This document shows, piece after piece, positions 47,240-60,701 of a stretch of 64,000 nt of DNA. Position 1 is the stretch's first letter, and each line of letters opens with the position of its first letter. The position numbers and the translations under genes were made by a program. The DNA comes from Viscum album (taxonomy: Eukaryota; Streptophyta; Magnoliopsida; Santalales; Viscaceae), in NCBI GenBank assembly GCA_963277665.1, contig OY728147.1, forward strand, positions 1,264,919,424 to 1,264,983,423, given 5' to 3'. The notes under the pieces were generated by a model. The model was not told where the DNA came from and made no database searches. It saw only the letters and a program-made list of their open reading frames with translations.

Positions 47240-49200
47240 TGTATGAACATTGATCTTCATTTTATGTTTGGATACTTATTTCAGGTGTTTTTGAAGAAAT
47301 TTGAAGAATTTGGAAATTTCATAAGTACACACCATGTACTTAAAAGTATACATCGTGTACTTAAAACTACATGTCATGTAATCTGTTATCATGGGGAACT
47401 GTGTACTGGTTTTTTAACAGATGAGTACATGGTTGGGTGAGGTGACATAAAGACCACCTAATATGGGGCATGATAAAGGCCTACACACACCATGTATCCT
47501 CATGGAGCACACCATGTATCTTTATTTTTTTTAACTTTTATATTATACTAGGACCACGTCTCCTTTACAAAAAAGACTTATTCTAAACCCATCTCATCCA
47601 AGAGTGATGGGAATCACTAAAATTTCACCATTCCACTGATCAGTTGTTTACTATCTAAATACAGCAACGTCGGTTGTGTTGGAATCGCCATGGTGAATTC
47701 CTCGTTCTACTACATCCTCTCCTATTTTATTCTCTTCTTGACTGAGATATCCATAGTTGAGATTTTTTGACATTTTTTTATATCTATTGATTTCTATATC
47801 GAATCAAAGGTTTAGGTTCAACTATATCAATCGTATGATGATGATTTAGGTAGATTGTGCCTTTCTGTAGTTGTTTTTGGATTATATGTGCAAAACGTTC
47901 CTAATACCCTAGTTTAGGGTATTGCGTGTTTTAGAAATTTTACAATATTAATGGCTTATATTATTTGTTTTCTTGAGTAAGGGTGTTTGATTATGAATAG
48001 GTTTTATTACCTTTCTATTGATGGGTTTTCCCATGTTTTATTGATATTGGCTGTTGGGTTAAGAATTGCATGTTAGGATGTAATACTTTCCATTCCTAGT
48101 GCTGTTAGGATAGAGATGGGTATATGAAATGATTGGGATAAGAATTGAAGTTGTTTATAAAAGTAGTATTTGTGTTTCACTTAGGCTGCTAGATATCATT
48201 TGTTCACGATTGAATTACACATGGCTATAGGAACATGGTGTAGTGATACGATATATGTAATGGATAGTGAGGGCTTCACTAGAGTGTCCTTTACCTTCTA
48301 CATTGCGAGACCATATGGGAATGGACATAGGTTTATCTCTCAGAGTGTCTCTAGTATACCATTATGAGACCATAGAGGGAATTAGACGTTGAGTGCTTCC
48401 CCAAATAGTCTATACATTACCGTTAAAACACCACAGTAGGAATTGATGGTGAGTTCTTCCATAGAGAGTCTTTGTATAAGCTGAACCAGAGGGGTTAGGT
48501 TGTGAGAACATTTTAAAGGGTTTCATGTGTATTTTTGGTTGAATATTTTATAGATGTAAATGAATGTAATTGAAATTGTATGATTGTTTACTTTGAGTAC
48601 TTCCCTATTTATTTCATTATTTTTTATATTTTCGTTGTATATATATATATATATATTTAATGACACTTTGGCACATGTCTTTTGTTTGTTGCCTATTGGG
48701 ATTCATCTCAAACATGTTTGGGTCATGCTTTTAGGCCCAAACAGATTATATTGTTGGAGGTATAGGAAAGGGAAAAATTCCATCTACCTTAGGTACTTGA
48801 TTGTTGTTGAGCTGGACAGCATGGGACCAAGATGAGGTTTCTGATGTTGTAGGAGTTTATTAGTTTTCTTTGTAATTTATTTTAGAACTGTATTTCCATC
48901 ATCGTGACTTGTTTGGATGCTTTCCTAGACATATGTTCCATGTATCATTTATATAAGTTCTCCAGTTGTTTATTTACATTCAATCTTTTGTTGTTTATTT
49001 ATTGTATTATATTTCTACTTCCTCTGTTGTCTATTGTTATTATTCAGATGTGTTACTCTACCAATGAGGGAATAGCTTCCCACATCACACCCAAGGCCCT
49101 AACTACTAGTCGGAAGCCTCTGGAATTTATAAATATTTTCTTGATTCGATGTTACCAAATGGGTACGGGGTACCTTTGGGAGGCACCCAGAAACAGGACA
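47240..49200 (+). repeat. 3' LTR of element E, copy 2
   Basis: TGTATGAAC to AACAGGACA, 1961 bases, matching 41472-43428. The 60-bp tandem units are at about 48256-48488. TTACA follows and may be a target duplication of E; no left partner was found. Confidence 0.65.
48256..48488 (+). repeat. 60-bp tandem repeat within E LTR, copy 2
   Basis: Units start at about 48256, 48317, 48377 and 48438, the same as in copy 1. Confidence 0.7.
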
Positions 49201-51855
49201 TTACATAAACAACATTAGATAATAAATAAATTTTGAAATTAAACCTTACCTTGTAAATTCCTTCAGTTGAGGGTGAATTAACATCTTTTATAATGGTTAA
49301 ATTATGTTATTAAATTATAATCAGTCCTTATCCAAATTTCTGGTATCCTATATTATTCTCTTATATCAATTTTCAATAATATTTCAGTATTATCGTTGTT
49401 TCTGGTGTTAACTACTTCATTTTCAAATTCACGATTTTATGTAAGTCATTTTTCATGTGAATGGGAAATATTTTATTCATACTATAGTTATGTTATTGAA
49501 TATTATAGTTACTCATGTTGTAAATTTTATAATCATTCCTGAATGGTTAACGTGGAGAATGAATCTCCTTGGGTCCTGGAGACAGTAGGTCATACGTACG
49601 GACGAGTGACAATATCATTCCATTGATGGTTAAATGTTATTGAAATATATGATATCGTAATTATAAATAAAAATTATCATGTTATTTGAATTATTTATAT
49701 CCATTATACTCATCATTATACACATCCATATAATGTAGTGGATAATAATTATGTTTCACCATGACGTGGATGGGGTAAGCCATACATACACATGCATGGT
49801 GATATTGTTAATCAAAGGATGGGTAAAAGGATAAATATTGATGTTCCATTATTATAGAAACATCTCATAATGTATCTGATAATGGATTTATTACATATTC
49901 AGGTAAAAACATTAGGATAGAATGTTGAAGAATAAAATATCATTGAAGAGTTGACAAAACAGTTACTTCCTTTTCAGGAATTTCCTATTGATTTGAACAG
50001 GAGGGGTCATTAGGATGGATTTATACCCAATTTATGGCCGCAACGTTGGATCTATAGATATTGGTTGGATAACTGGTCTGAGTTTTTATAATTCAATGGG
50101 GATTTAGAGGGGTCAATAAAGATAAGGAGAGGTTCACATTTATTAGGGATGGGAGGGGTACTTTTAGAAATTCCAAAACTATAAATTTATTATTATTTAA
50201 TTTTTGATTTAAAATAGATCCAAAGTGACTTATTTCTATTATAATATGCATATGGGTCTAATTTATCAAAGCCAATGATTTTTTAAAAAATAATTCACAA
50301 AATAAACAATATATTTTGGATTTAACCCTTAGTGGAATAGTTAAACTCTCACATTGTCTACATGTATTTTTAAAATAGAGCGTTAATATAATAACTAAAA
50401 TTCCAAAATAACCACAATTATATAATTTATGATATATATAACATTATACATGTTATTTGGTTGTACCATATTTTTTTTTGAAATACTTAGAACAATTATT
50501 ATTTTTTAAAATTATCAATTATTACAATATTGATACTATTCAATATTTTCATTTTAAAAAATATTAAATAAACACTATAAATTCGATGAAATACTTCACA
50601 TATGTCACAATGGTCATTATGTTATATATTAAATGATTTTACGACTTTAATAAATTGAAATTATATTTATTTTCATATATTTATTATCACTTATTTGATA
50701 ATTCTATTAATAAGATAAATTCTACTTTATCATTATTTCCTCATTAATGGTAATTATTTAATATATAAATATAAAAAATTAATTCTATGATGTAGGTAAT
50801 TATTTAATATTTCTAGATAATATTTATAATATATGTTATGTCCTAGTAATCACTGTATTAAAATTATTATAATTATAAGAAATGTGGTGTTATATTTTGT
50901 CTCATTGAATATTTTTTTGTAATATTCATGTCATATTCATGGAAAACAATCCATTAAATTATTTCATTTTAAACCATAGATAATTAGGTATTATTTATTC
51001 AAACAAATGGATTTTTATTTGTGTTATGGTAATTTTATAATATTATATTTACATTTAATTAAGAAATTTACCAAAATCAGTGGTACTAAAAAATTACTAT
51101 AATTATTATTAATAATATACAAAATATAAATGTAACTTGCTTACTTAATTTGAACCAAATGATTTAAAATATGGATTCCTTTTTTTAAAATTTAAAAAAC
51201 ACATGTTTCAGTAATTAATTTAAAATTAATCCCTCTTGACCAAACGATAAGATGAGTTTTAAAAAATTAAAAACCATGAAATGATTAACATGACTTAATA
51301 TCAAATATCATAGTGAAATTACTTTCAATGGCCAAAATTAGATATAATCAAAAAAATTATACCTTAAAACTAATTTAAAAGATAATATAACAATAAAAAT
51401 AAATTATATGAAAATGAATTTTTGAATTACAATGCAATATTTTCAAAATTCAGAAAAATATGATGTTTATCAGAAAAAAATTAAAATTTATCCAAACAAT
51501 ATGTTCTCGTAGCATGTCCAAAGGAGATGTATCTTCTTTCAAATTAGATATTTCAAAGATCCAAATATTTCATTTAAAAAGGGTTCTCTATTAAACGGTT
51601 GTAAAAAAAATCATAAAAAATTTCCTATAAATGTTAAAGAATGTATTAATTAATATCATATTTCAATAAAATAATTTGGATGGATTTTAAAAAGATTGAT
51701 TAATTATATAATATATTAATTTCATAATTTTGTTAATACTATTCAGAACCATTTTTAATTAGCTATTTTGGATGATCATGATGTTCTTGAAATCAGTGTT
51801 GTGTGTAGCGCAATCATCTAAAAAGAAACATATTATTGAAGCTTGGGGTGTTATA
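49201..51855 (-). repeat. 3' LTR of element D, truncated
   Basis: Homologous to the D 5' LTR and to A from its 2310 region to its end. The outer 1.2 to 1.3 kb is missing where E begins. The inner end reads GGGGTGTTATA, as in A. The TATA box region near 50140 is decayed. Confidence 0.75.
49563..49801 (-). repeat. Two hairpin motifs in D 3' LTR
   Basis: Copies near 49563-49609 and at 49757-49801. The second keeps CACCATG and CATGGTG arms on either side of a decayed loop. Confidence 0.55.
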
Positions 51856-51869
51856 TTATTTCCTCTATC
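51856..51869 (-). other. Polypurine tract of element D, decayed
   Basis: The minus strand reads GATAGAGGAAATAA directly before the LTR. Position matches the tract of A. Confidence 0.55.
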
Positions 51870-53480
51870 AAAAAATGTATTCCTAGGAATATCTTGAATA
51901 TCACATTATAAAAATATTATGGTGGTTGTTCATTTTATGGTATTCAGGTTCCAATGTCACGTATTCCATTTTATTGATTCTCCAAGGAACCTTTAATAAT
52001 CGAGTTGTCTGATTCCTCCAAACATGTTCTATGGTATCACGAATCATGATAGGATCATCATAGTAAGACAGGTCGGGTTCCGTTTCTATTTCATTATAGG
52101 TGAGTACATGTGTTGTATATGCAACGTACCTCTTTAACAGTGATATGTGAAACACATCATGAACATTAGAAGGACACAGATGAATTTATAAACAATAAGA
52201 AACATCTCCAATTAAATCTAGAATTTACAAAGGTCTTATGTACCTAGTACTTAATTTACCCTTCCTATCAAATAGTATAAAACCCATCCAAGAAGACACA
52301 TTCATGAAAATGTGAACTCCTACTTGAAATTCAAAATAATTCCTTTGGTTATCGGCAGATATCATTTTCTAACACCGAGCTATTTTGATATGGGTTTGGA
52401 TAATCATTAACATTTCCATTGTCTCCACATCATGTTCTGTGCCTATGAGTTTTCTTTCACCAACATCATCCCAACATGTTCGTGTATGATATGTATTTCC
52501 ATATAACGCTTCATATGGTGTCATATGAATTATAAAATGGAAGATAATATTATAGGAAAATTATACTATTGGTAAACATTGATCCCACATACCTTGAAAA
52601 CCATGTGAGCACGATCTCGGTATTTCTTCTAAAATTTCAACTGTTCTTTCTGTTTTTTTATCAGTTTGAGGGTGGTATGTAGTGCTGAAACAAACCTTAA
52701 TATCTTTTTTCGTTATTATTGTTTTCAAAAACTGTGCATTAAAATGAGGATCCTGATCAGAATAAATTTATAAGAGTACACCATGATGTCTTACAACTTC
52801 ATTAATATATAGTCTTTCAAAACATTCAGGTTTTAAATATTCCCTTATAGCATGGAAATGTGCAAATATTGTTAGACAGTCAACAATATCCCATATCGCA
52901 TCATTTCTTCTTTGAGTATTTGGTAGACCCATGGAAAATTTCTTCTTAATATCATTACATTTTCACACATGTACAAGAATATGTTTCATGACTCCTCTAG
53001 GATGTTGTCTTCCATTCTTCACCTATTGACCAACCAAAAATCATATCACATACATAGAAATCTCCATCTTCCTATTATCCCACATACAAAGTTCTCTAAA
53101 ATATATATACATCTTGGTGCTACCAGGGTGTTTAAATAAATTGGTTATATGGGAATAATCCAATAATTCCATTTTTTCATTGTTATAGAGGGAACACAAT
53201 GCCTCTTAAAAACCTCAAAATGTCATGTCCAAATATGATGTCAATAAATCTAAAATCATTCATAGCCTTAATTTTCTATTGAAACTCATCCTCATTAGAC
53301 ATGGAACTTTTTATCCTTTCAGAGAAATATGGATTGGAAACCATTTACATTTACAGTTATATTTCACATTCCATTCTAATTCCAATATTCATATTTAATA
53401 GATCCATGGACGTAGGATCCCTTTTTAATCTCATGTTGTTTAAAACACCATGGTCCGTCCTACTTAAAGAATCTTCCACC
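51870..53480 (-). pseudogene. Element D integrase and chromodomain
   Basis: At the left, 52155-51901 reads MFHISLLKRY, then TRLLKVPWRINKMEYVTLEPE, aligning with the chromodomain tail of A. Near 52690-52650 the integrase motif STTYHPQTDKKTERTV is visible, with the catalytic glutamate present. The rest can be followed only by comparison with A and contains many stops and frameshifts. Confidence 0.72.
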
Positions 53481-54680
53481 TTATTTTCCTTCCATCAGTG
53501 GTAGTGTATTGTGTAATAATAATCCTTGAGTAGCTTAATCCATATTCCTTTTCTCTTGTTTAATTATTTATTTTAGAATACATATTTTAAACTCTTGTGA
53601 TCAGAATATATCTAACATATTTTTCTATAGAGATATTGTAAACATATCTTCAAAGTATATATTACTACATCAAACTAAAATTAACGAGTTGAGTAGTTCT
53701 TTTTATGATTTTTTAATTTCCTTGATAAATATTCAATAACCCTATAATTCTTCATAAGGACACAACCATGTCATTTACTTGATGTATCACAATAATAAAA
53801 AACAATCATTCTCATACAGTAATGTCAAGATATAGGCATAGAATAATTTTTTCTTCAATTCATCAAAAAAATTCATATTATTTTGTACAAATGAAATTAT
53901 CTCCTCTAGACGTGATCTTGGTTAAAGGGTAAGCTAATTGGGAAAATTTATAAGAAACACCAATAGTTACATGTTAACCAATAAAACTAAATTACTCATT
54001 TATGCTCATTAGTGCATGGCTATCTTGGATTTCACTTGATGTTGGAGGATCAATATCGATTCCATCCGTAGTAAAAATGTGGCCATGAAAAGGAATTTTC
54101 TGAAGACGAAATTCACTCTTGGAAAATTTACCTTATAATTCAACCCTTCTAATATTCTCCAGAATAATTCTCTAGTGATTCTCATAATCTTAATAGATTT
54201 TAAAATATTTCATATTATTACAAATGAATACCACAAATTGATCATTATGAAATTCATTAAACACTTTATTCATGATATCCATACAAACTGAGGGTTCATT
54301 AGTCAACCCAAATGGAATTACTATAAATTTGTAATGAGCATAACTTATGTAAAAATTATATTCGCAATGTCTTCCTTCTCCAATTTTAATTGATGATATC
54401 CAGAATGAAGCATAATCAATGGGAAGAATTTATCTCATTAAATTTCATCAAATAGATCATTTATATGAGGTAGGTGATATTTATTCTCTATTTTAATAGT
54501 ATTTATTTCCCTTTAATCAATACAGTCTATTCGTTCCATCTATTTTTCTCAAAAAAGAGAACTTGGGCTCTCCATGGAAAAAAATTAAGGAGAATAATAC
54601 CCTTTTACCCAAATCTTCCGGTTGTTTCTCTAACTCCACAACTTTAACTATATCCATTTAATAAGTATTTACTGATATTG
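53481..54680 (-). pseudogene. Element D reverse transcriptase and RNase H
   Basis: Assigned by colinearity with A and by scattered motifs. The polymerase site near 54240-54195 reads VFICNNMKYF where the family has VFIDDILVYS, so both catalytic aspartates are replaced by asparagine. RNase H lies at about 53660-53480 with heavy decay. Confidence 0.65.
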
Positions 54681-54899
54681 GTCTTGCGTCATAGATTAAA
54701 TCAGTAAAAAACTCAAATTCACGCTTTGGGGGTTCCAGATAAATCTTTGGGTGAAACATAAATGTATTCCTTTAAAATTAGTGCATCCTCAATTTGAAGA
54801 TTGAATTATTCATCCCTAGAGGTTATTATATCCTCTTCACCAATAATTTCATTCAGTAAAGATACTAGGTGTGTTTTTTGATAGGAATTAAGAGATGTA

Positions 54900-56329
54900 T
54901 TTTGTGCTTTAACGATATGGTATTCTTCTTCTTCCACACATGTCATAATTTCGTTTTTTTGCAACAAATTTTAGAATCATATTTTGAATCTAATCCATAA
55001 TAAGAATTATATGAAATTCAATCATAGGGTTTATGAAAAGGTCATAAACTGATGTATTTTTATATGTCATAAGGGGAATTGACATACCTATCATTGTTTC
55101 AATGAGACTTCCCTTAGGTAATATGAATAATAAATTCTCTATAAAATGAAAAGGGAAATGTATAATTTTATTTTCAATCTAGGGAGATATAATATATTGC
55201 AATGATCCTAAATTAAATAAATAATTGTCTATGTTTTAAGAGTCTATTAATGTACATACCACAACATTATTAGAAACATCCCCATCATTAGTTGTGACTA
55301 CATAATCATGGCCTTGCTTCTTTGGATTTTTTAGGGAAAATTTATAGACACTTAGGACATTCATTTTCATAAAGTCCCATATCATTAAAATTTTAGCATT
55401 AAAAAATGGTAGATTCTTTCGTCCCCTTACTATCATGACCTTGGTGGAATTATTCTCCATACTTGTAACAGACTCCCATTAAAATTATTAATGTACTTGG
55501 GTGATTCTTCCATAAATTACTATAGGGTTGAAAGTCATCTTTTCCATTTATCCCCTTATTTTCGTTTCTAGAGTGTTCAATGGATCCCTTATTCTCTTTA
55601 ATTACAGGAAATTTATACAATATAGAGAATTACTTTTCATTCTTGATGGCATATGATATTATATCTTCGTATGTTAAGAATGATTGTGACACGATTTCCC
55701 TTCAGTTGAATGCTTTCAACCTATTAATGAATCTAATAATGTTACTTCTTGGTTTAAATATTTAGTCCACAGTATTCCATGCTAACCTTGGAAATTAAGA
55801 CTCATAATTTACAAAATTCTCATCATTCTATGGTTTAGACTGAAACGTTTCCTTTCCATATTCACTCACAGATCACAAAGAATGTATTTTTCTAAGAACA
55901 TTTCATTAAATTCCCACAATTCCATATTTTATACATATTCATCCTCTTTTTTGTTTCAAATTAATGAACACCATTGATCTATATCTCCAGAGAGATGATA
56001 AAAGGCCATTAAAATAACTTCCCTTTCAGCATATCCGAGAAAAGTTATATATTTTCAATCAAACAAACCTATTTCTCATCTTTCCCACTTAATGTTGGAG
56101 GTTTTTGTCTCATGAAGTGGTCAAACATTGATCCACTACATTGTAAATCAGGGTGATCTATACCGGAAATTTTATTATTTATAACATAAGTTAACTATCC
56201 CAGTATTGTTATAAGTTTTTCATCCATAGTTTCATCTCCTACTCCAAAATCATTATATTATATGTGATGGAAATCCATACATGGATTAAATGCATTGATA
56301 TTATTTCCATTTCATCTACTTAGTGACAT
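54900..56329 (-). pseudogene. Element D gag and protease
   Basis: The likely gag start is the ATG at 56329 (MSLS, then a stop), matching the gag start of A. The capsid core is followed near 56100-55900 by comparison with A. The protease active site is marked by LIDS at about 55250-55239, followed at once by a TAA stop. No intact zinc knuckle is seen. Confidence 0.65.
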
Positions 56330-56821
56330 TTGAAAATAAAGGAATACACTAAAGTAGGGTATGAATCATAATTCATATTTCCATAATATTAAAATAAATA
56401 ACATAAATTGAAAACTTTATGCACATATTATCTCATAATAATAAAAAATAGGTTCTATAGGGACATATTTTATCATAATTCCCTCATAATGGGTATTAAA
56501 TAATAATTGATTTATCTAATGAATATCCTCCGTTAGTGTCTAACTAGGTGAGTAGTAAGACCTGTTGTAGTGTACTGGATTACCATGAGTTTGGCTCGAA
56601 ACACCTTGTAATGGTATTTACTCCTAGGTATATTTTTTCGGAACCACACCCCAATGTAGTATCTAGAAAAAATGTGTAATCTAGGAATACCGACATAATA
56701 TTTATATTAAAAATATTTTAGGATGTTCTTCTATAAAAATCCATTATGTCTATCTTATTGAAAATTTTCCTAATCAATGTTCATTTAAATCTAGTTTCCA
56801 AGGATTATACTACACATACTT

Positions 56822-56830
56822 TGATACCAA
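56822..56830 (-). other. Primer binding site of element D
   Basis: The minus strand reads TTGGTATCA, as in A at 9786-9794, one base from the LTR edge. Initiator tRNA-Met type. Confidence 0.7.
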
Positions 56831-58433
56831 CTATAACATACCAATCCCAGTTTACTAGAGCAATTGAATATTCTGTTACATTAGAATGATTATATGAAAT
56901 CAAATCCCAAAGGACCAATCGGTTTAGTATCCATTGAAAAACTAGACATAAACATATTCATTACATTACATTTTTTAATGAAAAACTATATATTATAACC
57001 AAATAAAACACTCAAATCCAATAGAATATCTCTTCATGTAAGTTATAATATTCTTCCTCACATACTATTGAAAATAAAACCTAATAAAGGGGTTAGCATA
57101 GATGCTCAATTAGGAAGAAAAATATTACAGATGCTTTTATAATCCAAAAGAAATTTTTCAAGGAAAGGAAAATACAAAATCAAAAGCCATTAAAACATAA
57201 TATTCACCATAATATGATAATAATAAATAAAAAAAATTCTATTTTAAGATTAATATGGATATTATACCTGAGGAATAATCACACACAATTCCAATAACTA
57301 ATCTCATAATGATAGAATGTGTAATGCCTGGCATAATGAAAATAGAAACAAGGCCTCTGTCCAAGACCAAACATAAACAGTTAATAACCCAAAATAGTTT
57401 ATCTAATTAGATCTACCAATTCATCGAGGGGATATAGAGATCCCCAAATATCACTTAATATTTCAAATGAATTCCTCAAATGAAAATGGTGACACATAAC
57501 ATAAATATTCGTATGAAAAACAACATTCAAAATGTCAATAATTTAACCATAAATCATGACTAGTATACAAATAGAACATCCATTGTCAAATATATAATGA
57601 AATTTTTTTAAAATATATAATATTGTATCATAATAAATCATCTTCAATTAGGAATAACGTCCACAAAATAATTTTAACACAGATTAAAATAATCTAATAA
57701 AATCATTAAAACTCTTTGACAGAAATTTCTCTTTTTTATGTAGAAATCATTTAAAACATGAAAAAATATAAAAGAAAAAATATATTTTAAAAATAACCTT
57801 GTAATATTGTAATGTATGTTTAAAATTTTAAGGCATCATAATGGATGAAAATCACCACTCACGCTGTATATGTTAAAAAACACTATTTTCATTAATTTGT
57901 CGAAAAGGCCATGAAATGCATCATTTGGAAAAAGAAAAATTTATTCCTTTAAGAAAATTCATAAAGGCTCAATCCTGGGTAAAACATATATTAAAAATGG
58001 TTGGAAATATTTTGAAATATATTTTATAAAACATTGACATGGATGATAAATATGTCCATGTAGATACTTATGTATAAAACCTCTGATAATAATGATATTA
58101 TGAAATTAATTGTTTCCTTGTACATTATTTATTAGAAGGTGTGTCATCATCTTAAATAATGATTAATTTATGGTGTTATATTATACTAAGACCATTTAAT
58201 TTTTATAATATCATATATGATCCTCTTATATCATTTTGTTCACAATATTTAAGTATTACCATTATTTAGGGTGTAAACTGCTTCATTTTCTTATACATGT
58301 TTTGCTATGTAAGTTATGATTCTTATGAATCCAATATATTTTATTAATATAAATAATTATTTTAATCAGTAGTATAGTAAATCGTATTATAAATTTTACA
58401 ATAATTCATAAATGGGTAACATGGAGAATAAAT

Positions 58434-58669
58434 CTCACGACATTGTGGAAACAGTATGTCGTACGTACGCAAGATCGATGGTGTAATTCCATATATGGTA
58501 AAATGGTGTGAAAATGTATTGTATATTAATTATAAAAAATTTATATCATATTATATTAATTAATTTTATCTATTATACTTATCATTACACCCATCCAAAT
58601 AGAGTAGTGTTGAATTAAAAACTACACCACAACATGGAGGTGGTAAGTTGTACGTACATTCACATGGTG
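58434..58669 (-). repeat. Two hairpin motifs in D 5' LTR
   Basis: 58625-58669 has arms CACCATGTG and CATGTTGTGGTG around a GTACGTACAAC loop. 58434-58483 has a conserved loop (GCGTACGTACGAC) but weaker arms. Confidence 0.58.
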
Positions 58670-59006
58670 ATATTGTTATTCTTGGGATGGCTAAAAGAAG
58701 GAATATGGTTTTAACACGACTATAATAAAATCTCAAAATATATATGACACTATAATTATTACATTAGAATGTAAACTAGCTATTAATAATATTCATAAGA
58801 AAAAATGAGCATTGAATGATATGATAAAACAATTAACACTTTTTGGATTTCTTCTATTGATTTGAACAAAAGGACTTCATAGGATGGATTTATTCCAATT
58901 ATAATGAATCAATGATGAAGTGAAGCATGTTGTTATGAGAAATTTTCAGGGTTTGGCTAATCCAAATGGATTTATTAGTGTGAACAATATACAATGCAGG
59001 GTGCAC

Positions 59007-59013
59007 TTTTATA
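59007..59013 (-). promoter_or_regulatory. TATA box in D 5' LTR
   Basis: TATAAAA on the minus strand followed by GTGCACCC, aligned with those of A. Confidence 0.55.
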
Positions 59014-60701
59014 AGGTACATAATTTTTATTTAGTTTTAAATAGCTCAAAAGTTAATTATTTAGAGACAATGATGATTATGGTTCTAAATACTATCATCC
59101 AAGGATTTTTAGAAAATTTTTGAATATAAAAACAACTTTATCCATTCGATTTCACCATTAGTTAAATAGTTTAACTCTTATGGTGTTTAACTGTGTTTTT
59201 ATAATATAATGTCAATATAGTTACCATAAAATTTCAAAAATAACACAATAGTATCATTTATAAAATAGTTAACATTATTATCATCATTTTTAGGAACATT
59301 ATAGTTTTCTATATTATTTATAAATTATGTAATTAATACTTATTTAAGGGTATCATTTTCTCAATTTTGATACTATTCAATAATTTTATTTTCTCAAATA
59401 TCACACCAACATGATAAAAGTGAAAAAATTATTCCAATGTGTGGGTAACATATCTATATTAACAATATAATTATTTCATGTCATTAATTTTGTAAAATTA
59501 TATATATTTTAATATTTTTAAGATTATTTTTTAATATTTATATTACTAAAATAATATATGGTTCACTATTGTGTAGTCATTAATTGTGGTTATTTAATCT
59601 ATAAAAATTATAAACAGAATTATATGATGTAGTTATTTATTTTATATTTGAAATGATATTTAAAATCAATGTTATCTCTTGGTAATATATAAATTAAAAT
59701 TATTATACATAATAGAAATGATCGTGTTACATTTTTTCACATTCATTATTTTTGATAATATTCATGAAATATTCGTGGAAAAGGGTCCAATACACAATTA
59801 AATTTCTAACCATTGATTATAAGGATCATATTTAGTGATACAATATGAATTATATAGTGTTTTTGGTAATTTTATAATATTATTTTTACCTTTAACAACC
59901 TAATTTACCCTTAACTATAGTCATAAAAAAATTATTAATGTTACTATTCATAATATACAAAAAGAAAAATTAACTTATTAATATAATTTAGATCTAATAA
60001 ATAAAAATATATAATCCATTTTTCACAATTTCACAAACATATGTTTTAGTAATAAATTTAAAATTAATACTCATTGAAAAAACTAAAGAATTGTTGTTTT
60101 AAAATGTAAAAGAATCCAAATATTGAAATGTGTTTATATCAAATTTCAATGTGATATTACATACAATGAAAAAATTGGATTAAAAAATAAAAATATAATA
60201 TAATTATGATTTAAAACCAATTAAATTTATCATATAATAATATAAAAAATAAATGAGAAACTAGTTTTGAATTAAAATTCATTATTTTTACAATTCATTA
60301 AAATATGAATGTTATCAAAAAATCATACAAATTTTATCGAAAATAAGTTTTTATGTACAACATTCATAAAAAAATTATATTTTCAAATTAAAATTTTAAT
60401 GTGTCAAATATGGGATTTAGAAAAGCTTCTCTATTCAAATGAGCTAAAATATTTTTTAGAAAAAATATCATTTTAATATGACAAATTAAATTAATTCTTA
60501 TCTTATGCTGATAAAATAATTTTGGATGGATTTAATACCATTTTATTGATTATATAATATATAAAATCTTATTTTTGTTACTAATTTTATTAATGAATTT
60601 TTCAAATGTTGGTTTGATAGATCATTATGCACTTAAACTCGGCGTGGCGTGCATCCGAAGATACTAAAAAAAAGTGTATCATGGAATCCTGGGGTGTAAA
60701 A

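Larger units (their letters stand above)
44753..50502 (+). repeat. Tandem segmental duplication, copy 2
   Basis: Pairs with 38982-44729. Beyond 50502 the D LTR continues normally (ATTTTTTAAAATT), while copy 1 goes into filler. Copy 2 therefore has the original right flank. Confidence 0.85.
49201..60701 (-). mobile_element. Element D: old Tekay/Del-type relative of A, 3' LTR truncated
   Basis: Read right to left: 5' LTR (56832-60701), primer site, gag, protease, RT, RNase H, integrase, chromodomain, polypurine tract, 3' LTR (49201-51855, incomplete). The internal region of 4976 bases is close in length and order to that of A (4994). It is far more decayed than A. Element E lies against the broken end of its 3' LTR in opposite orientation. 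Confidence 0.82.
56832..60701 (-). repeat. 5' LTR of element D
   Basis: From TATAACATACCAATCC to GGGGTGTAAAA, 3870 bases, colinear with the LTRs of A. The TATA box is at 59007-59013 and hairpin motifs are at 58434-58669. More diverged than either A LTR. Confidence 0.78.

Noticed and set aside
51870..56329. D as a second copy of A by recent transposition
   Set aside because: Same layout but much greater divergence, with most motifs broken at different places. It is a separate, older relative.
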